Positions 1 through 11,137 of a stretch of DNA of 64,000 nucleotides are shown here, in pieces. The DNA is taken from contig NW_006767442.1 of the NCBI RefSeq assembly GCF_000264995.1, forward strand, positions 163,925 to 227,924, read 5' to 3'. Source of the DNA: Punctularia strigosozonata HHB-11173 SS5. Its lineage: Eukaryota > Basidiomycota > Agaricomycetes > Corticiales > Punctulariaceae. Both the position numbers and the translations under genes were made by a program. The notes beneath the pieces are model-generated. The model made no database searches, had not been told where the DNA came from, and was given only the letters and a program-made list of their open reading frames with translations. Numbering within the stretch: position 1 is the stretch's first letter; each line of letters begins with the position of its first letter.

Positions 1-687
1 TTAGGCGGGCACGCCGCCAAGCGCGCTGCTAGATCGAAGTCGGCGAAGGAGGGACAGGAGAAGGCCGAGGGGGACCCAGACGAAGAAGATCAAGAAGCAG
101 TCGGTCGACGATCACGCGGGGTCAAACCAAGGATCACACAAGGTTCCCGGATCGTCGGGCTCGTCACTCGGCGCATTAGGGGTCGACGAAGATATCATTC
201 AATTTGCTATCGCGCAAGCTCTTCGTGGACAGATGCGCGCTCAACAGCGCCGACGGGAGCGGGAATTGGAGAAGGGTTCGCGCAGGGGTGCGTAGGCGTG
301 GGATCGAGGCGGAGGATTACCATATTGGGCGAAGCGGTTTCCACTTCGGGAGGGCGGATGTTACGTGCCGGTCCTGCCGGAAGCCGAGACCGAGAACTTC
401 TTTCCTTTTCTAGCATCCGGCGCTGATGCGCCTTTTGACTGTTTGATCCTTTTGCTCCACTTCCATGTGCTCAAGGGCCTGCGACGAGGTATAAAAGACA
501 AGCAGCCTCGTCGCGAGGACCTTTACCTTTTGGTTTCGTATCTTACCTCGAGTTGCTCAATCGAGACTTGAACTCTCTGTTGTTGTGCCGCTCGAGAACC
601 TTACCGTGTGAACGCACCTTAGCCGTATTCGGCTTTGCCCGCGTCACACCACTACTCGAGTCCGACTTCCTCGGTCGTTCCTGTACA
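1..687 (+). mobile_element. 3' end of an LTR retrotransposon, probably Ty3/gypsy-like
   Basis: The start of the window looks like the downstream end of an LTR element whose body lies outside it. The parts seen are a basic, Arg/Lys-rich coding tail ending near 295, a purine-rich tract just before 359 that fits a polypurine tract, and an LTR-like block at 359-687 that begins TGTTACG and ends TGTACA. Superfamily is inferred only from the order coding end, polypurine tract, LTR and from the TGTTACG start common in fungal gypsy-like elements. No reverse transcriptase or integrase domain is visible. Age cannot be judged because the partner LTR is not in the window. It is treated here as a fossil. 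Confidence 0.5.
359..687 (+). repeat. Putative 3' LTR, about 329 bp
   Basis: The block starts with TGTTACG directly after a purine-rich tract and ends with TGTACA. It holds a clear TATAAAAG box at 490-497, as expected for the U3 promoter of an LTR. The first in-frame ATG of the pseudouridine synthase gene lies 210 bp downstream. The boundaries are inferred from these ends only, since no second copy is present to align. Confidence 0.5.
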
Positions 688-897
688 TAGACCTGGATCG
701 CTCTGGCTGCCTCAGATTCTCGGAGGCTTCAAGGCAGGGTGGAGGATCTCAAATACGACGCAGAGGCTCAGCTTGCTGCCAATCAAGCTCGTTCGACAGA
801 GTCCCACTCCTTCGTCTTCCCTCGACCGAACATCGGCCTGACTCCGACTGCCGAATTCAAGCACATCATCTCGCGGTTCATCTGGTCTGCTCTCGGG

Positions 898-3254
898 ATG
901 TATCAGCCATCAGATACTCCTGCAGCCTCGGATCAACCGCAGGAGAATGTCGACTCAGCCTTCAATCCTGGCGCTAACCAGGTGATCGGATTGAAAAAGA
1001 TCCCGCCGTACTGGTATCCGTACACGACAATGGCCAAGGGGCGATGGTTGGGGCGAGAAATACTTGAAGTTGTATCGACGGAGTTCCGAGATCGGTCGAT
1101 GGAATACTACGTACGTCACATCCCCCACCTGCTACTCTCAGACATAACCTAAGCGGTCACCCACAGCGATATGCGCTCGAATCCGGGGTTACGACTATCA
1201 ATGGAAAAGTCGCAAAGCCTGATACTATCATTCAAAACGGTGACCGCATCGAGTATGTCCCTACGCCTCCTTGTTCTGTGGCTGCCTAGCACTTCGAAGG
1301 ACACACCGTTGGCTAGAAAACGACTGACTGACGCAGAAACGTAGTTCATAGGCATGAACCTCCGGTGACGTCGTCCCCGGTCAAGATACTTCACCATGAT
1401 GTTGAGCGTGAATTCATCGTAATCGACAAACCGGGAAGCATCGTGAGTAGTCCATATCTCATATATGTCGTCTGAGCTCATCTACTCTAGCCCGTACATC
1501 CATCAGGTCGCTACTACAAAAATAGTCTAATTGAAATCTTGAAAGACGACTTCGGGTACAAAGATGTATACAGTATGTTGACCAGACACTTTCCTTTCGG
1601 TTAAGGAGCTAATCGTTCCATCCGATGATTAGCCGTGAACCGCCTGGATCGACTCACCTCCGGACTCATGATTGTTCCGCTCTCCTCGTCCCGCGCTAGA
1701 ATGGTGTCCGACGAGTTCATCGAGGGAAAGGTGCAAAAAGAATATGTAGCAAGAGTGAAGGGTCATTTCCCGCCGTTCGTGATGCGCTCTCTTCGTTGTC
1801 GTCTCGCTCACCTCATTTCATGGCATAAATAGTGAAGAAGTAATCTGCGAAGAACCCCTCCTGACCGTCGACCGACAGATGGGATTGAATATAGTGCATC
1901 CAGAGGGAAAGGTCAGTTTGACGCAATTTGATGTGGCCAATGAGCTGATAGATCATACGTTTGCTTTCAAAGCCTGCGAAAACCATCTTCACCAGGATGC
2001 TCTATGATAAAGGGACGGACACGAGTGTTGTGCATTGTGGGTGCTCGCAGTTCACTATCTTGAACACGCGACTCAGCATAACATTGTAGGCCGGCCTCTG
2101 ACAGGACGATGTGCGTATGACAAGAGGACATGCATAGAGCTCATGCTGATTCATTCTAGCCCACCAGATTCGCGTTCATTTGCAATACCTTGGTCATCCC
2201 ATAGCCAATGATGTTATCTATTCAGAAGAAAGGATATGGGTCAGCGAGCTTGTCATATCCGCGATAGTCTCAACATTCATGACTTCATGATAGGGCGCGA
2301 AACTGGGGAAGGGTGGTTTAGACCTCACTCCGAGTGACGAACGGGCTGCGCCCAAGCCACCCAGCCACTTCACTCCAGAGGGAAATCCGGAATCCCTGAC
2401 AAAAACGCACGTTTCTCCCGTCGGCGCCGAGCCATTTGTCTACGTCGATGCCTCCGCATCGAATGCACAATCGAAGGCGGACGGCGTGACTGATGCATCA
2501 GCTGCGAACGTGGTTGGGCAGGCGGAGGCGGTGACCAGCTTGAGCGCCCCAGTGGCGGGGCCGGCAAGCGTAGACGGGGAACTAAAGAACGACGCTGACA
2601 GCGACGGTACACTGAAGCCAAAACTGCTACCGCGAGAGACCGGGCATGATATTGGTATGGGCTCGCCTGTTCCACTTTCTGCTGAGGCTGTTGGCGTTAT
2701 TACTCGCCTGCGGAACATGAAGGTAATCACAATGTTGTTTCTCGTAACGTGCAATGGACTTATGCGATTTGGTTCAGGACGAGGACGAGGACTGGAGCCG
2801 CTGGCGCGATGTCGTCTTTCGTGCGAAAGGCGCTCTCGTTCCCAAACACGCGCCTATACCACTCCCGAAGTCCAATAGACGTAAACGAGGGGGACCAGCA
2901 GAATTCATACGAGTCGCAAATGCGGAGGAGACCAGTCAGACACAGAAGCGGGAGAGTCAACAGCCCTCGGAGCCCCCGCAGCTATCAACTGAAGAAGCGT
3001 TAGCTAAGATCACGGTCACCTCCGCGACGAAAGAACTTCCTACTAGCAACGCAATAGCAGCCTCGGAAGAGAAAACGATGCATTCAGAGTCGCTACTCTA
3101 TTGCCCGGACTGCTACCTACCCTTGCATCCGGATCCGAAGCCGGAGAAGCTCTACATTTTCCTGCACGCGTTGCGGTATACAACCAGCCTCGGTTCCTTC
3201 GAGACCGAGATGCCGGTGTGGGCGAGGGAGGGTTGGAAATGGGATCGTTCTTGA
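898..3254 (+). CDS. PUS9: tRNA pseudouridine synthase, RluA family (PUS9/RIB2-like)
   Basis: Predicted RluA-family enzyme that isomerises uridine to pseudouridine in tRNA. Conserved blocks in order are [20 protein letters not shown], an S4-like part ([12 protein letters not shown]), [17 protein letters not shown], the catalytic loop NRLDRLTSG with its Asp, QKEYVARV, and a GR(T/S)[14 protein letters not shown] block. A long low-complexity linker follows, then a Cys pair ([10 protein letters not shown]) near the C-terminus. About nine short introns were placed by phase, for example 1111-1166, 1253-1336, 1443-1490 and 1573-1632. One intron (about 1772-1832) fits only with a GC donor. ATG 898 is the first in-frame Met. 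The frame stays open upstream to the LTR edge at 688 without an ATG, so an upstream first exon may be displaced. No C-terminal deaminase domain of the yeast RIB2 type was recognised, so PUS9 is the better match. Confidence 0.85.
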
Positions 3255-3975
3255 GACTGGGGAGCTTGAATCATCTTCAGAACTAGCTAGATACGCGCTT
3301 GGGCTGTCACTACATAAACGTTAGTTGCATTGTAGCCACCGGTGCGCGTTGGTAGCTATCGATGAAGTCCCAATGAGATAACCCTAATGTTCCCACGCCC
3401 CACCGTACTCTTAAGTCGCGCTTCGAAATTTTTGTTTCTTCAGAACATACTCGATCGTCAGTCGCCTCCTTGCCTGCTTTCCTTTTCGTGTTTGCTGATA
3501 TCGACCCATTCTATTCACAGAGGATCTGTTATTCAGTATCTTACCGAGTCTCGCTTGTTTACACAAGCCGCATCCTTCAAATCCACTCGATGACATCCGC
3601 GCCCGCTCGTTATACCGAGAACATGCGTCTCCTCTAGGAGGCGCTCGAGGACGTTTGGCTTGTTTATCGCTAGTGCTTGTATGAGCCTAGTGATTGACCT
3701 GCCTGCGAGCTGGGCGTTTGTCTGATGGATTACTTGAAGATGTGCTCTGTGGACTTGCTTTCATGTAATGAATCGCATATGAATGGATATTTGACAATGT
3801 ATGTGTGCAGCACCTAATCTGATCGCAGTTTTTGGTCGATGGGAGGTGCGGTGGTGCGCTCAGCGCTCATCCAGATGACGTGCTCTATTTCTGGGTGTGA
3901 TACACGTCTGTGGGCCGTGGAGGGCACTCGACTTCAGTTTCAACCTTCTGGATGTGACTTTGCCTTCGTGGCGAC
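3255..3975. other. Intergenic, 721 bp
   Basis: Holds the 3' flank of the pseudouridine synthase and the 5' flank of the NIF3-like gene. Small ORFs here (for example 3387-3593) show no recognisable protein features. Confidence 0.5.
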
Positions 3976-4453
3976 ATGGTTCGATTCAAACTCGTCTTTT
4001 TCACTCCAACGACGCATACACGCGCTGTTCTAGCTACAATTTTCGCCAAACACCCGGAGAATGTGGGATCCATAGGCAACTACCGTGAGGCCGCGTTCAT
4101 TTCCCGAGGAACAGGTGTAGTAGAAGCCGAACCTGCTTTCACACCGCGCACACTGAAATAAAATCGCTCTCGCATCAGGTCAGTTCAGACCTGGGTCAGG
4201 CGCCAATCCGACCATTGGTACGCCAGGAATTTTGGAGTATGTGGAGGAGGACCGGGTTGAGGTGGTCGTGAATGACAACGGAGATAACGAAGGGATCAAG
4301 GGCGCGGTGGCAACGCTGAAGGCCGTGAGTCTCTATAAAGGACACGTATCTTTGCTCGATGATGCAGCAACTGAGGTTAGTTTGCGCTCGCTGGTGTAGG
4401 CCCATCCGTACGAGGAAGTCGCATATGATGTATATCGTTTGGAGGACTTTTGA
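3976..4453 (+). CDS. Small NIF3/YqfO-type CutA-like domain protein
   Basis: Spliced protein of 112 residues from exons 3976-4114, 4179-4324 and 4400-4453; both introns are GT-AG and the total is in frame. It starts MVRFKLVFFTPTTHT and ends with AHPYEEVAYDVYRLEDF. The AHPYEE(V/P)AYD signature and the opening beta-strand match the CutA-like insert domain of the NIF3/YqfO family, which also exists as a stand-alone small protein in many organisms. The metal-binding NIF3 halves are absent, so this is the single-domain form. The biochemical role of such stand-alone domains is not established. A trimeric, CutA-like fold is inferred from family knowledge, not seen. Confidence 0.75.
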
Positions 4454-4938
4454 TGCTCAAGAAGCACATGTCGGACAGGTACCAGGGACATGCAATGCCA
4501 TCATCACGTCGAATGCACCTCGCCGTCCTCCGGCGCGTCTTCTTCGACCCGTTAAACGTGCGGCGTCCAGAGGGACTGCAGTGGGATCGCGATCACCCAC
4601 GTTTGCGAGTCATGCGACGCGTTAGTTGCCCCAATCCACGTCGTGCGCTGCTAAGCCGGCATATAGATGCGTCCACGCACGTCGGCAAGGACACAAACCT
4701 GGTTGCCCGTTCTCAAGATACGGCAAAAAATGACGGAGACGCATGAGGAGACCGTCACGAATGAGCGGCAGTCACACTTATCTCGTCACGCCCGTTGCTT
4801 CTTGATCGCTTTCCAGTGCAGCCGTGCACGCGGTTGTAGAGAGGATATCACCCATCAATATCCTCCAACTCGGAATAAATACGTAGCGGGGTATGGAGGT
4901 CAACCCGACCGACGACGCCCCGGCCGTTCAGCCGTACC
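4454..4938. other. Intergenic, 485 bp
   Basis: Promoter side of the phosphoesterase gene. An AT-rich ATAAATA at about 4873 is the only TATA-like string close to its start. The open frames here have no convincing coding features. Confidence 0.4.
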
Positions 4939-6897
4939 ATGAAGTTCACGACCGCCGCCATCGCCGCCGCGCTTTTCAAGCTCGTGACCGCGTGCGGTGA
5001 CGACCACGCACACGACCACTCGCTGCACAAGCGTTTGCCGCCCAGCGCGCACCTGACTCCTCCCAGCCGGCCGTTGGAGTGGGGCGACGTGAATATCATC
5101 CATACCACCGACTCGCATGGCTGGTTGCTTGGACACCAGAAGGCATCCTGGCCTGAGCCGAATTACAGCGGGGACTTCGGCGATTTTGCGAGCTTTGTAG
5201 CGCATATGAAGAAAATCGCGAAGAAGAAGGATGTGGACCTTCTTCTCGTCGACTCTGGTGACCTGCACGATGGTACTGGCCTGTCTGACGGCGGCCCTCC
5301 CGGTAGCATCGACGGTCATCAGGTGTGTGATCTCAGCTTGCTACGCACGAATCGCGCTAACCTCCGGCATAGACCAACGAGTTCGTCACCAAGCTGCCTT
5401 ACGACGTGATGGCTATCGGCAACCACGAGCTGTACATCTACGCCAACACGCTCGACATGCACACCAATTTTGTACCCAAACTTCACGGACGTTACCTCTC
5501 TTCTAACGTGAACATCACCGTCTTCGACAAGCATAACAAGTCTGTCAGCGTGCCGGTCGGTGAGAGATTCGTCAAGTTCAAGACAGAGAAGGGCCGCAAG
5601 GTCACCGCGCTCGGCGTTTTGTTCGACTTCACTGGAAACGATGTCAACACTACGGTGCAAAAGGTCGAGGATATGGTCAAGGAGGCTTGGTTCGCCGAGG
5701 CTATCAAGGAGGCCCCCGACTTCTTCCTTTTGACCGGGTAAGAGCATGCGATGCTCGGGGACCAAAGCGCGCAATGTACTGACTTCGGTTCACAGACATA
5801 TGCCCGTTTCGAACGACAACTGGCCGACTGTCTTCAATGCCGTCCGCGCTGTTCACCCCACGACACCCATCCTCATTCTCGGTGGCCACACGCACATCCG
5901 TGATTGCAACCAACCCGACGGCCGCTCGATGGCCCTTGAAAGTGGACGCTACATGGAGACCGTCGGCTGGGCGAGCATGACGATTCCAAAATCGCAGCAC
6001 GCGAACGTCACCTTCACCAGGCGGTATTTGGATCCCAACCGAGTCACGTACGAGTACCACACGAAGCAGAGCAATAGGACATACGACACCTCTCTTGGAC
6101 AGGAGATCACGAAGGGCCTGCTGAAGCTCTCCAAGGAATTCAATCTCGACGCCGAATTCGGTATCGCGCCGCACGACTTCACCATCACGCGTGCTCCTTA
6201 CCCATCCAACGATTCGCTCTTGACCCTCTTCGTCAACGAGGCTGCTCCTGTGGCGCTTTCCATCAACAATACCCGCGCTTCGATTCCCCGCATCATCATC
6301 ACCAACTCGGGCTCTCAGCGCTTTGATGTCTACGCCGGATCTTTCACCAAAAACGACCAACTTACTGCGTCGCCCTTTGCCGACTCCTTCCTTTATCTGC
6401 CCAACATCACCCTCGGCGTTGCAAATCAGATCCTCCCGGTCTTGAACAACGAGGGAGAGGAGAAGAGGAGTTTGGAGGTCCTGGAGAGTAGGGAAGCCGA
6501 GGCGTATGCCCGGGGAGATGTTGACATGAGGTACAACAAATGGTTGGAGGAGATGGACAAGAGGCACGGCGCTGAGCGTCGCGCGGCGGCGAATGCGACG
6601 CTCGGCTACGTCACGAGTGACAAGTGCCCCGGCGTCGGCGACGATACGCTACACGCTCCTCTGCCTTTCTACTCCACCCCCTCGTTCATCGCCTCCGACG
6701 CACCCGACGTCTCAGACGATACTCCGATCGACCTCGTCTTCGTCGACTTCATCGAGTCGCAGCTGCTCACGATCCTCAACAGCGTGCAGACGGACCAGAA
6801 GTTCACCACGTCCGACGTGCAGTCGTACAGCCCGTTCTTGGCGAGCGAGCTTCTTGGCCTGTTCGCCGAGCGGGTTTGGAACACGACCTCGACATGA
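4939..6897 (+). CDS. Secreted calcineurin-like phosphoesterase / 5'-nucleotidase family (YHR202W-like)
   Basis: Predicted 616-residue metallophosphoesterase from exons 4939-5322, 5373-5737 and 5796-6897. A short hydrophobic start ([20 protein letters not shown]) fits a signal peptide. Dinuclear-metal motifs appear in order: [28 protein letters not shown] and LGGHTHIRD. The protein is rich in N-x-S/T sites, in keeping with passage through the secretory pathway. Both introns are short GT-AG introns in correct phase. The layout matches the fungal family containing yeast YHR202W, whose substrate is not firmly known. A 5'-nucleotidase-like C-terminal half follows the catalytic domain, so hydrolysis of nucleotides or other phosphoesters outside the cytosol is likely. 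Confidence 0.85.
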
Positions 6898-7179
6898 GGT
6901 CGTATGGTAGTGTACGGCCACGCTGTCAAAATAGTTGTTTAGAATATACGCCGGTTTCCTCGAGCACAGTGGCATGGGTGGGTCACCCGTCACCGTCACC
7001 GCCGAGCCCGATCCGAACGCCGTGGTATGCTGTGCCTCGGCACGTGGCTGTCCAGCGCTTGAACGCTGCGCGCCCTGCATCAAACGGACTTCATCTCTCT
7101 CGTCACGATCTGTCCTCACGACCTCTGCTGGCGACGGGCAGCTATCAGTGTAGCGGCGTAAGCTTGAGTGACCAACGCC

Positions 7180-10100
7180 ATGACCACACGACGCCAGGCG
7201 TCGACGACCTCGCTGTCCAAGTTCGCGCGTGCCGGCTCGCCAGAGCTGAACAACAAGAACCTTGACTTCTGTAATGCCTTTTGGGGCCTCGGCGATGGCG
7301 GCGTCGATGTCCTATTTGCGAGGATGCGCGGTGCTTCGCGTACGATGGACGAGTTGAGAAACTTCTGGCGGGAAAGGTCAGCGACGCACCGCATCGTCGC
7401 GCGCACGTCTGACAGGGGCTTGATAGGGCAAGCATCGAGGAAGACTATGCGAAGCGCCTCAGCAAACTAGCCAAGGTCAACGTTGGCAAAGATGAGATCG
7501 GGTAGGTTTTATTTGCCCTCGTGGTTCAGGTGTCAGAGGTGTCAGGGATGGCTAACGCGGTGAATAGCGAATTACGCAACTCCTTGGACACCCTCCGCCT
7601 TGAAACCGATAAGCAAGCGTCATATCACATGAATCTTGCGAAACAAGTCAAGGACGATCTGGAGGCCCAGACTGCTGCGTTCTGCGCGAAACAAGCGCAT
7701 CACAAGAAAACCTTCCAAGCGGCTATCGAGAAGGAGTTCAAGAACAAGCAAACGCAGGAGTCGTACGTAAACAAAGCGCGAGAGAAGTACGAATCCGATT
7801 GCTTGCGGATCAACTCCTATACCGCGCAGTCGACGCTCGTGCAAGGCAAAGACCTCGAGAAAATCAACCTGAAGCTGGAGCGAGCGCAACAGACGGTGCA
7901 GGCTAATGAGAGGGACTTCGCCAACTTCGCGAGGGCGCTTGCAGACACGGTTCGGCAGTGGGAGATAGATTGGAAGGCTTTCTGTGACAGCTGCCAGGAC
8001 ATGGAGGAGGAGCGGATGGAGTTCGTCAAGGATAACATGTGGGCGTATGCAAACGCGATCTCAACCGTCTGTGTCAACGATGACGAGGTGAGCACGAGCC
8101 CTGTTTCCGAGGAACAGTAGCTGATAAAGAATGGACCAGTCTTGCGAGCATATGCGTCTTTCTCTCGAGCAGTTCGAACCGGAGCGCGACATGGAAAACT
8201 TCGTCCGTGACTATGGTACAGGCAACGCAATCCCCGACCCTCCTCAATTTGTCAACTACACGGCCCAAGATGCGGTTCCTTCGTCGGCGACGCGTCCTAC
8301 GACCCATCCTGCCGTGTTTGCTCGGTCGACCCAACGCACGCGCAGCATGATGTCGTCATTACCCCCAAATCAACCTGACGATCCCCCTGCTGTCAATACT
8401 GCGGGAGTGGGAGCTGGCGGTGGCAAAGCGCCAAGCGATACTGCTCTCACTCGCAGCGACACCACGCGGACACAGCCTTATGCCAATGGCACAGGTGCTG
8501 GAGCTGGTGCTAGCCCAGCGCCGTATTCTGATCTCTCCCGGAAACCAACGATGTCGTCGCAAGCGCATCAGTCCGGTAGCCCCTATAGAAGCAGTCCCGC
8601 GGACCCGGACGCGGAGCCCATCGGTCATAACAGCGAGACGATGATCAAGATCGGGTCGAACGCGTACAAGGTTGACTTGAACAAGGATCCGCAGGCTCAG
8701 GGGCCGAATATGGGCCGGCCTGGGTCAACTCCGTTGCAAAACGGGAAGCCTGGCGTTGGTGACGAAACTGATCCGCTCGCGAGGCAAAGGGATATGCTGC
8801 TCAACTCTGCTGGCAGTACCCGGCGTACCCACCAGAGTGGGCAGTCGAAGGATCTGCAGAGGCGACCGACACGGAAAGGCACGGCAGATTCTGCTCTTTC
8901 TCCCCCGGGTGCAAGTAGCGGCGCTCCATCTCCTGGGCCGAACAGAGACTATCGTAACTCGGCTGAGGTCGTAGTCGGCGCGTATCCTTTGCCAACGTCC
9001 CCATCCCGGTCCACGTCGCCGAACGCAAACCCTCCTTCGGCGGCCTTTATGCAACCTCCTCGCCAAGCCACGAGCCCTATCCCAGTCGAGAGTGTCGTCA
9101 GCAACTACGAGCAATCACTCCCTGGCGAACGCAAGTCAGTCAACCGGTCGGACAGTCGGCAGGCAAACTACCTAGGCCACAGTCCTCAGCCAAGCCAGAA
9201 CAGTAACGTTGAGCGCGGTCGCCCCGTCAGTCGCGATGGTCACGCAGGCGTTGGCGCGAACGGACGAAGCAGAAGTCCGCAGCCCATGCAGCCCTTACCT
9301 ATATCCAGGAGCGCCAGTCCGATCCTCGCTCAGCAAGCAGTCTCCGGGCTTTCGCACCGCAACAGTTACATCCAACCGCCCGCTGCTAGCGGATATCAGG
9401 GTGGTGGCGGAGGCCCTCAACGCGCAACGAGTCCCAACATTGCGCTCGATGCCTCTGGTAAGGTAGTGATGGATGGGATGGCGGACCGATACGCGCAACA
9501 GCAGCGGCCTCAACAGCAGCAACCACCACCTCAGCCGCAGTGGAACCAACCTCCTCCACCTCCCCCTATCCAGAACCCGGCCACCGTGCAGCGCCGCACG
9601 AGCTACCAACCGCCCCCTCAAAACCAGCCGCCTTACGGTGGGCCCCCGCCTACTGCCGCTCCCGTTGGCTATGGCCCGCCACCTGGGCAACAGCAACCAC
9701 TCCAACGTCAGCCCACATACGGGCAACCGCAACAGCCGCCGTATGGCCCTCCGCCGCCGGCACCGTATCAACAACCGGCACCACCACCTCAACAAGCGGT
9801 GTACACGCAACCCCAAATGACCGGATACGCTCCACAACAGCCAGCGTTGCAACGGGGCATGTCGGTCGGGGGAGGATACTACAACCAGCAGGGGTACGGC
9901 CACCAACAGCAGCCTTCCCAGCACTCTACGTACAGTTATCGTGCCCCCAGTCCCGCGGCGCAGGTTCAGAGGTCGCCGTCACCGCAACCGCCTCCTCAGC
10001 CCTCCGCTCAGCAAGGCCCGCCTCCCACGGGGCAATACACGGAAGACGGCAAACCTGTGCTTTTCTATGGTGCGTGCCTTGTGTGTTTCGACATGTTTCA

Positions 10101-10306
10101 TCCGCTGATCGACATCGTGTCCGCCAGTCAAAGCGCTGTACGACTACCAAGCGACCATCGAGGAGGAGTTCGACTTCCAGGCGGGCGATATCATTGCCGT
10201 CACAGCAACTCCGGAAGATGGTTGGTGGAGCGGTGAGTTGTTGGACGAGCAAAGACGGCAGCCCGGTCGCACCGTGTTCCCGTCCAACTTCGTCTGCTTG
10301 TTTTGA
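7180..10306 (+). CDS. F-BAR and SH3 domain protein, Cdc15/Imp2/Hof1 type
   Basis: Predicted 964-residue scaffold from five exons (7180-7376, 7433-7501, 7568-8087, 8140-10069, 10128-10306), all in phase. Residues 1 to about 290 form an F-BAR domain: FCNAFWGLGDGGVDVLFARM, the IEEDYAKRLSKLAK helix and a long charged coiled coil. About 600 residues of Pro/Gln/Ser-rich disordered sequence follow. The last 58 residues are an SH3 domain (ALYDYQA, EDGWWSGEL, FPSNFVCLF). In yeasts this family links curved plasma membrane to actin and the contractile ring during cytokinesis. That role is inferred by family. The Gln/Pro-rich stretch at 9480-10040 is low complexity. The ATG at 7180 was chosen because it starts the conserved N-terminus. 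Confidence 0.9.
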
Positions 10307-10869
10307 GAGATTTCGGCCGGTCCGGTGTATCGATCTATCCATCTATGACTCTGATATCCAATTCCACCATCCCGGGCTTCCTTGCTTGTCGGACCGACCA
10401 TTATGCTTCCGTCGAATTGGTTAGGGGTATCCCTAGCCGCGCATGCTGTACCTACCGATGTCGTTTAGTGCATGACTGCTGTTGTCCCAGACTGTCGCTT
10501 TGCTCCGATGATGTTGCGGTCATCTGTATGGTTTCCGAAGCGGCCTTGCTTCTTATTGTACCGCCTCCTAATGCTCGAAGTTGGACATTCAGAGTCAGAG
10601 ATGAGTTGCGGCGGTATCACATGTGACCGCTGTCCATTGCCGCAAGACAACGTCCGCGCTCCGAAGTGCATATAAAACCTTGATGCGCTGGACCTGACAC
10701 CGCCCACTTCGTCCACCTCTGTCCACGTCCTCTACCCGCACCTATAGCAGGGTCCATCGTCTGCAAGCCCCCTTGTCGAATTTCCACTCGGATCTTACTG
10801 CGACTGCACGACAGCTTTCGCCGTAAACACCACAAGGCCGGCTTTGCCACTCTCCCCTGCACACCGACC
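10307..10869. other. Intergenic, 563 bp
   Basis: 3' flank of the F-BAR gene and promoter side of the small membrane protein gene. Apart from the TATA-like box listed separately, nothing is recognised. Confidence 0.4.
10671..10677 (+). promoter_or_regulatory. TATA-like box upstream of the small membrane protein gene
   Basis: TATAAAA lies 193 bp before the ATG at 10870. It is a good match to a TATA element and sits at a plausible distance for a fungal promoter with a leader of about 150 nt. Confidence 0.4.
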
Positions 10870-11137
10870 ATGATGCGCGCCGCGATCAGGCTCTACGAGC
10901 ACCCGGACTTTGATCTCCCACAACCGTCCTCTGCGAAGCAGCAGCCGGCGAAACTCGCCGTGACGGGGCTGGTGGCGCTCGTATCGGCTACGGCCGCGGC
11001 AGTATACTACGTGACGCGGAGTCCGACGGTCCAGGAGACGTACGTCGCAATGGCCTGCGGAGCCGATGGTTGTCCGCTGACCGAGTGGGTTCTTCCCCGG
11101 CAGGTTACAGATCCACGATCCGTCGTCCGTGCAATGA
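10870..11137 (+). CDS. Small single-pass membrane protein, 67 aa when spliced
   Basis: The gene starts MMRAAIRLYEHPDFDLPQ, followed by a hydrophobic segment (AVTGLVALVSATAAAVYYV, about residues 30-48) that fits one membrane helix. A canonical intron fits 11040-11103: donor GTACGT, a GCTGAC branch site about 25 nt before the acceptor CCCCGGCAG. Splicing gives a 67-residue protein ending QIHDPSSVQ. Without splicing the frame runs to 11157 (95 residues). The family is not recognised. Small mitochondrial inner-membrane or ER proteins often look like this, but targeting cannot be read from the sequence. The upstream TATA box and good intron signals argue that it is a real gene. Confidence 0.55.

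Noticed and set aside
739-897. Upstream start of the PUS9-like protein at 739
   Set aside because: The codon at 739 is GTG, not ATG. The frame is open to 688 but contains no ATG before 898.
7116-7435. Minus-strand ORFs over the F-BAR gene start
   Set aside because: They are antisense to conserved F-BAR exons and show no family features.
9295-9924. 209-codon minus-strand ORF
   Set aside because: It is the complement of the Pro/Gln-rich coding repeat of the F-BAR protein, which yields long Arg/Leu-rich shadow frames.
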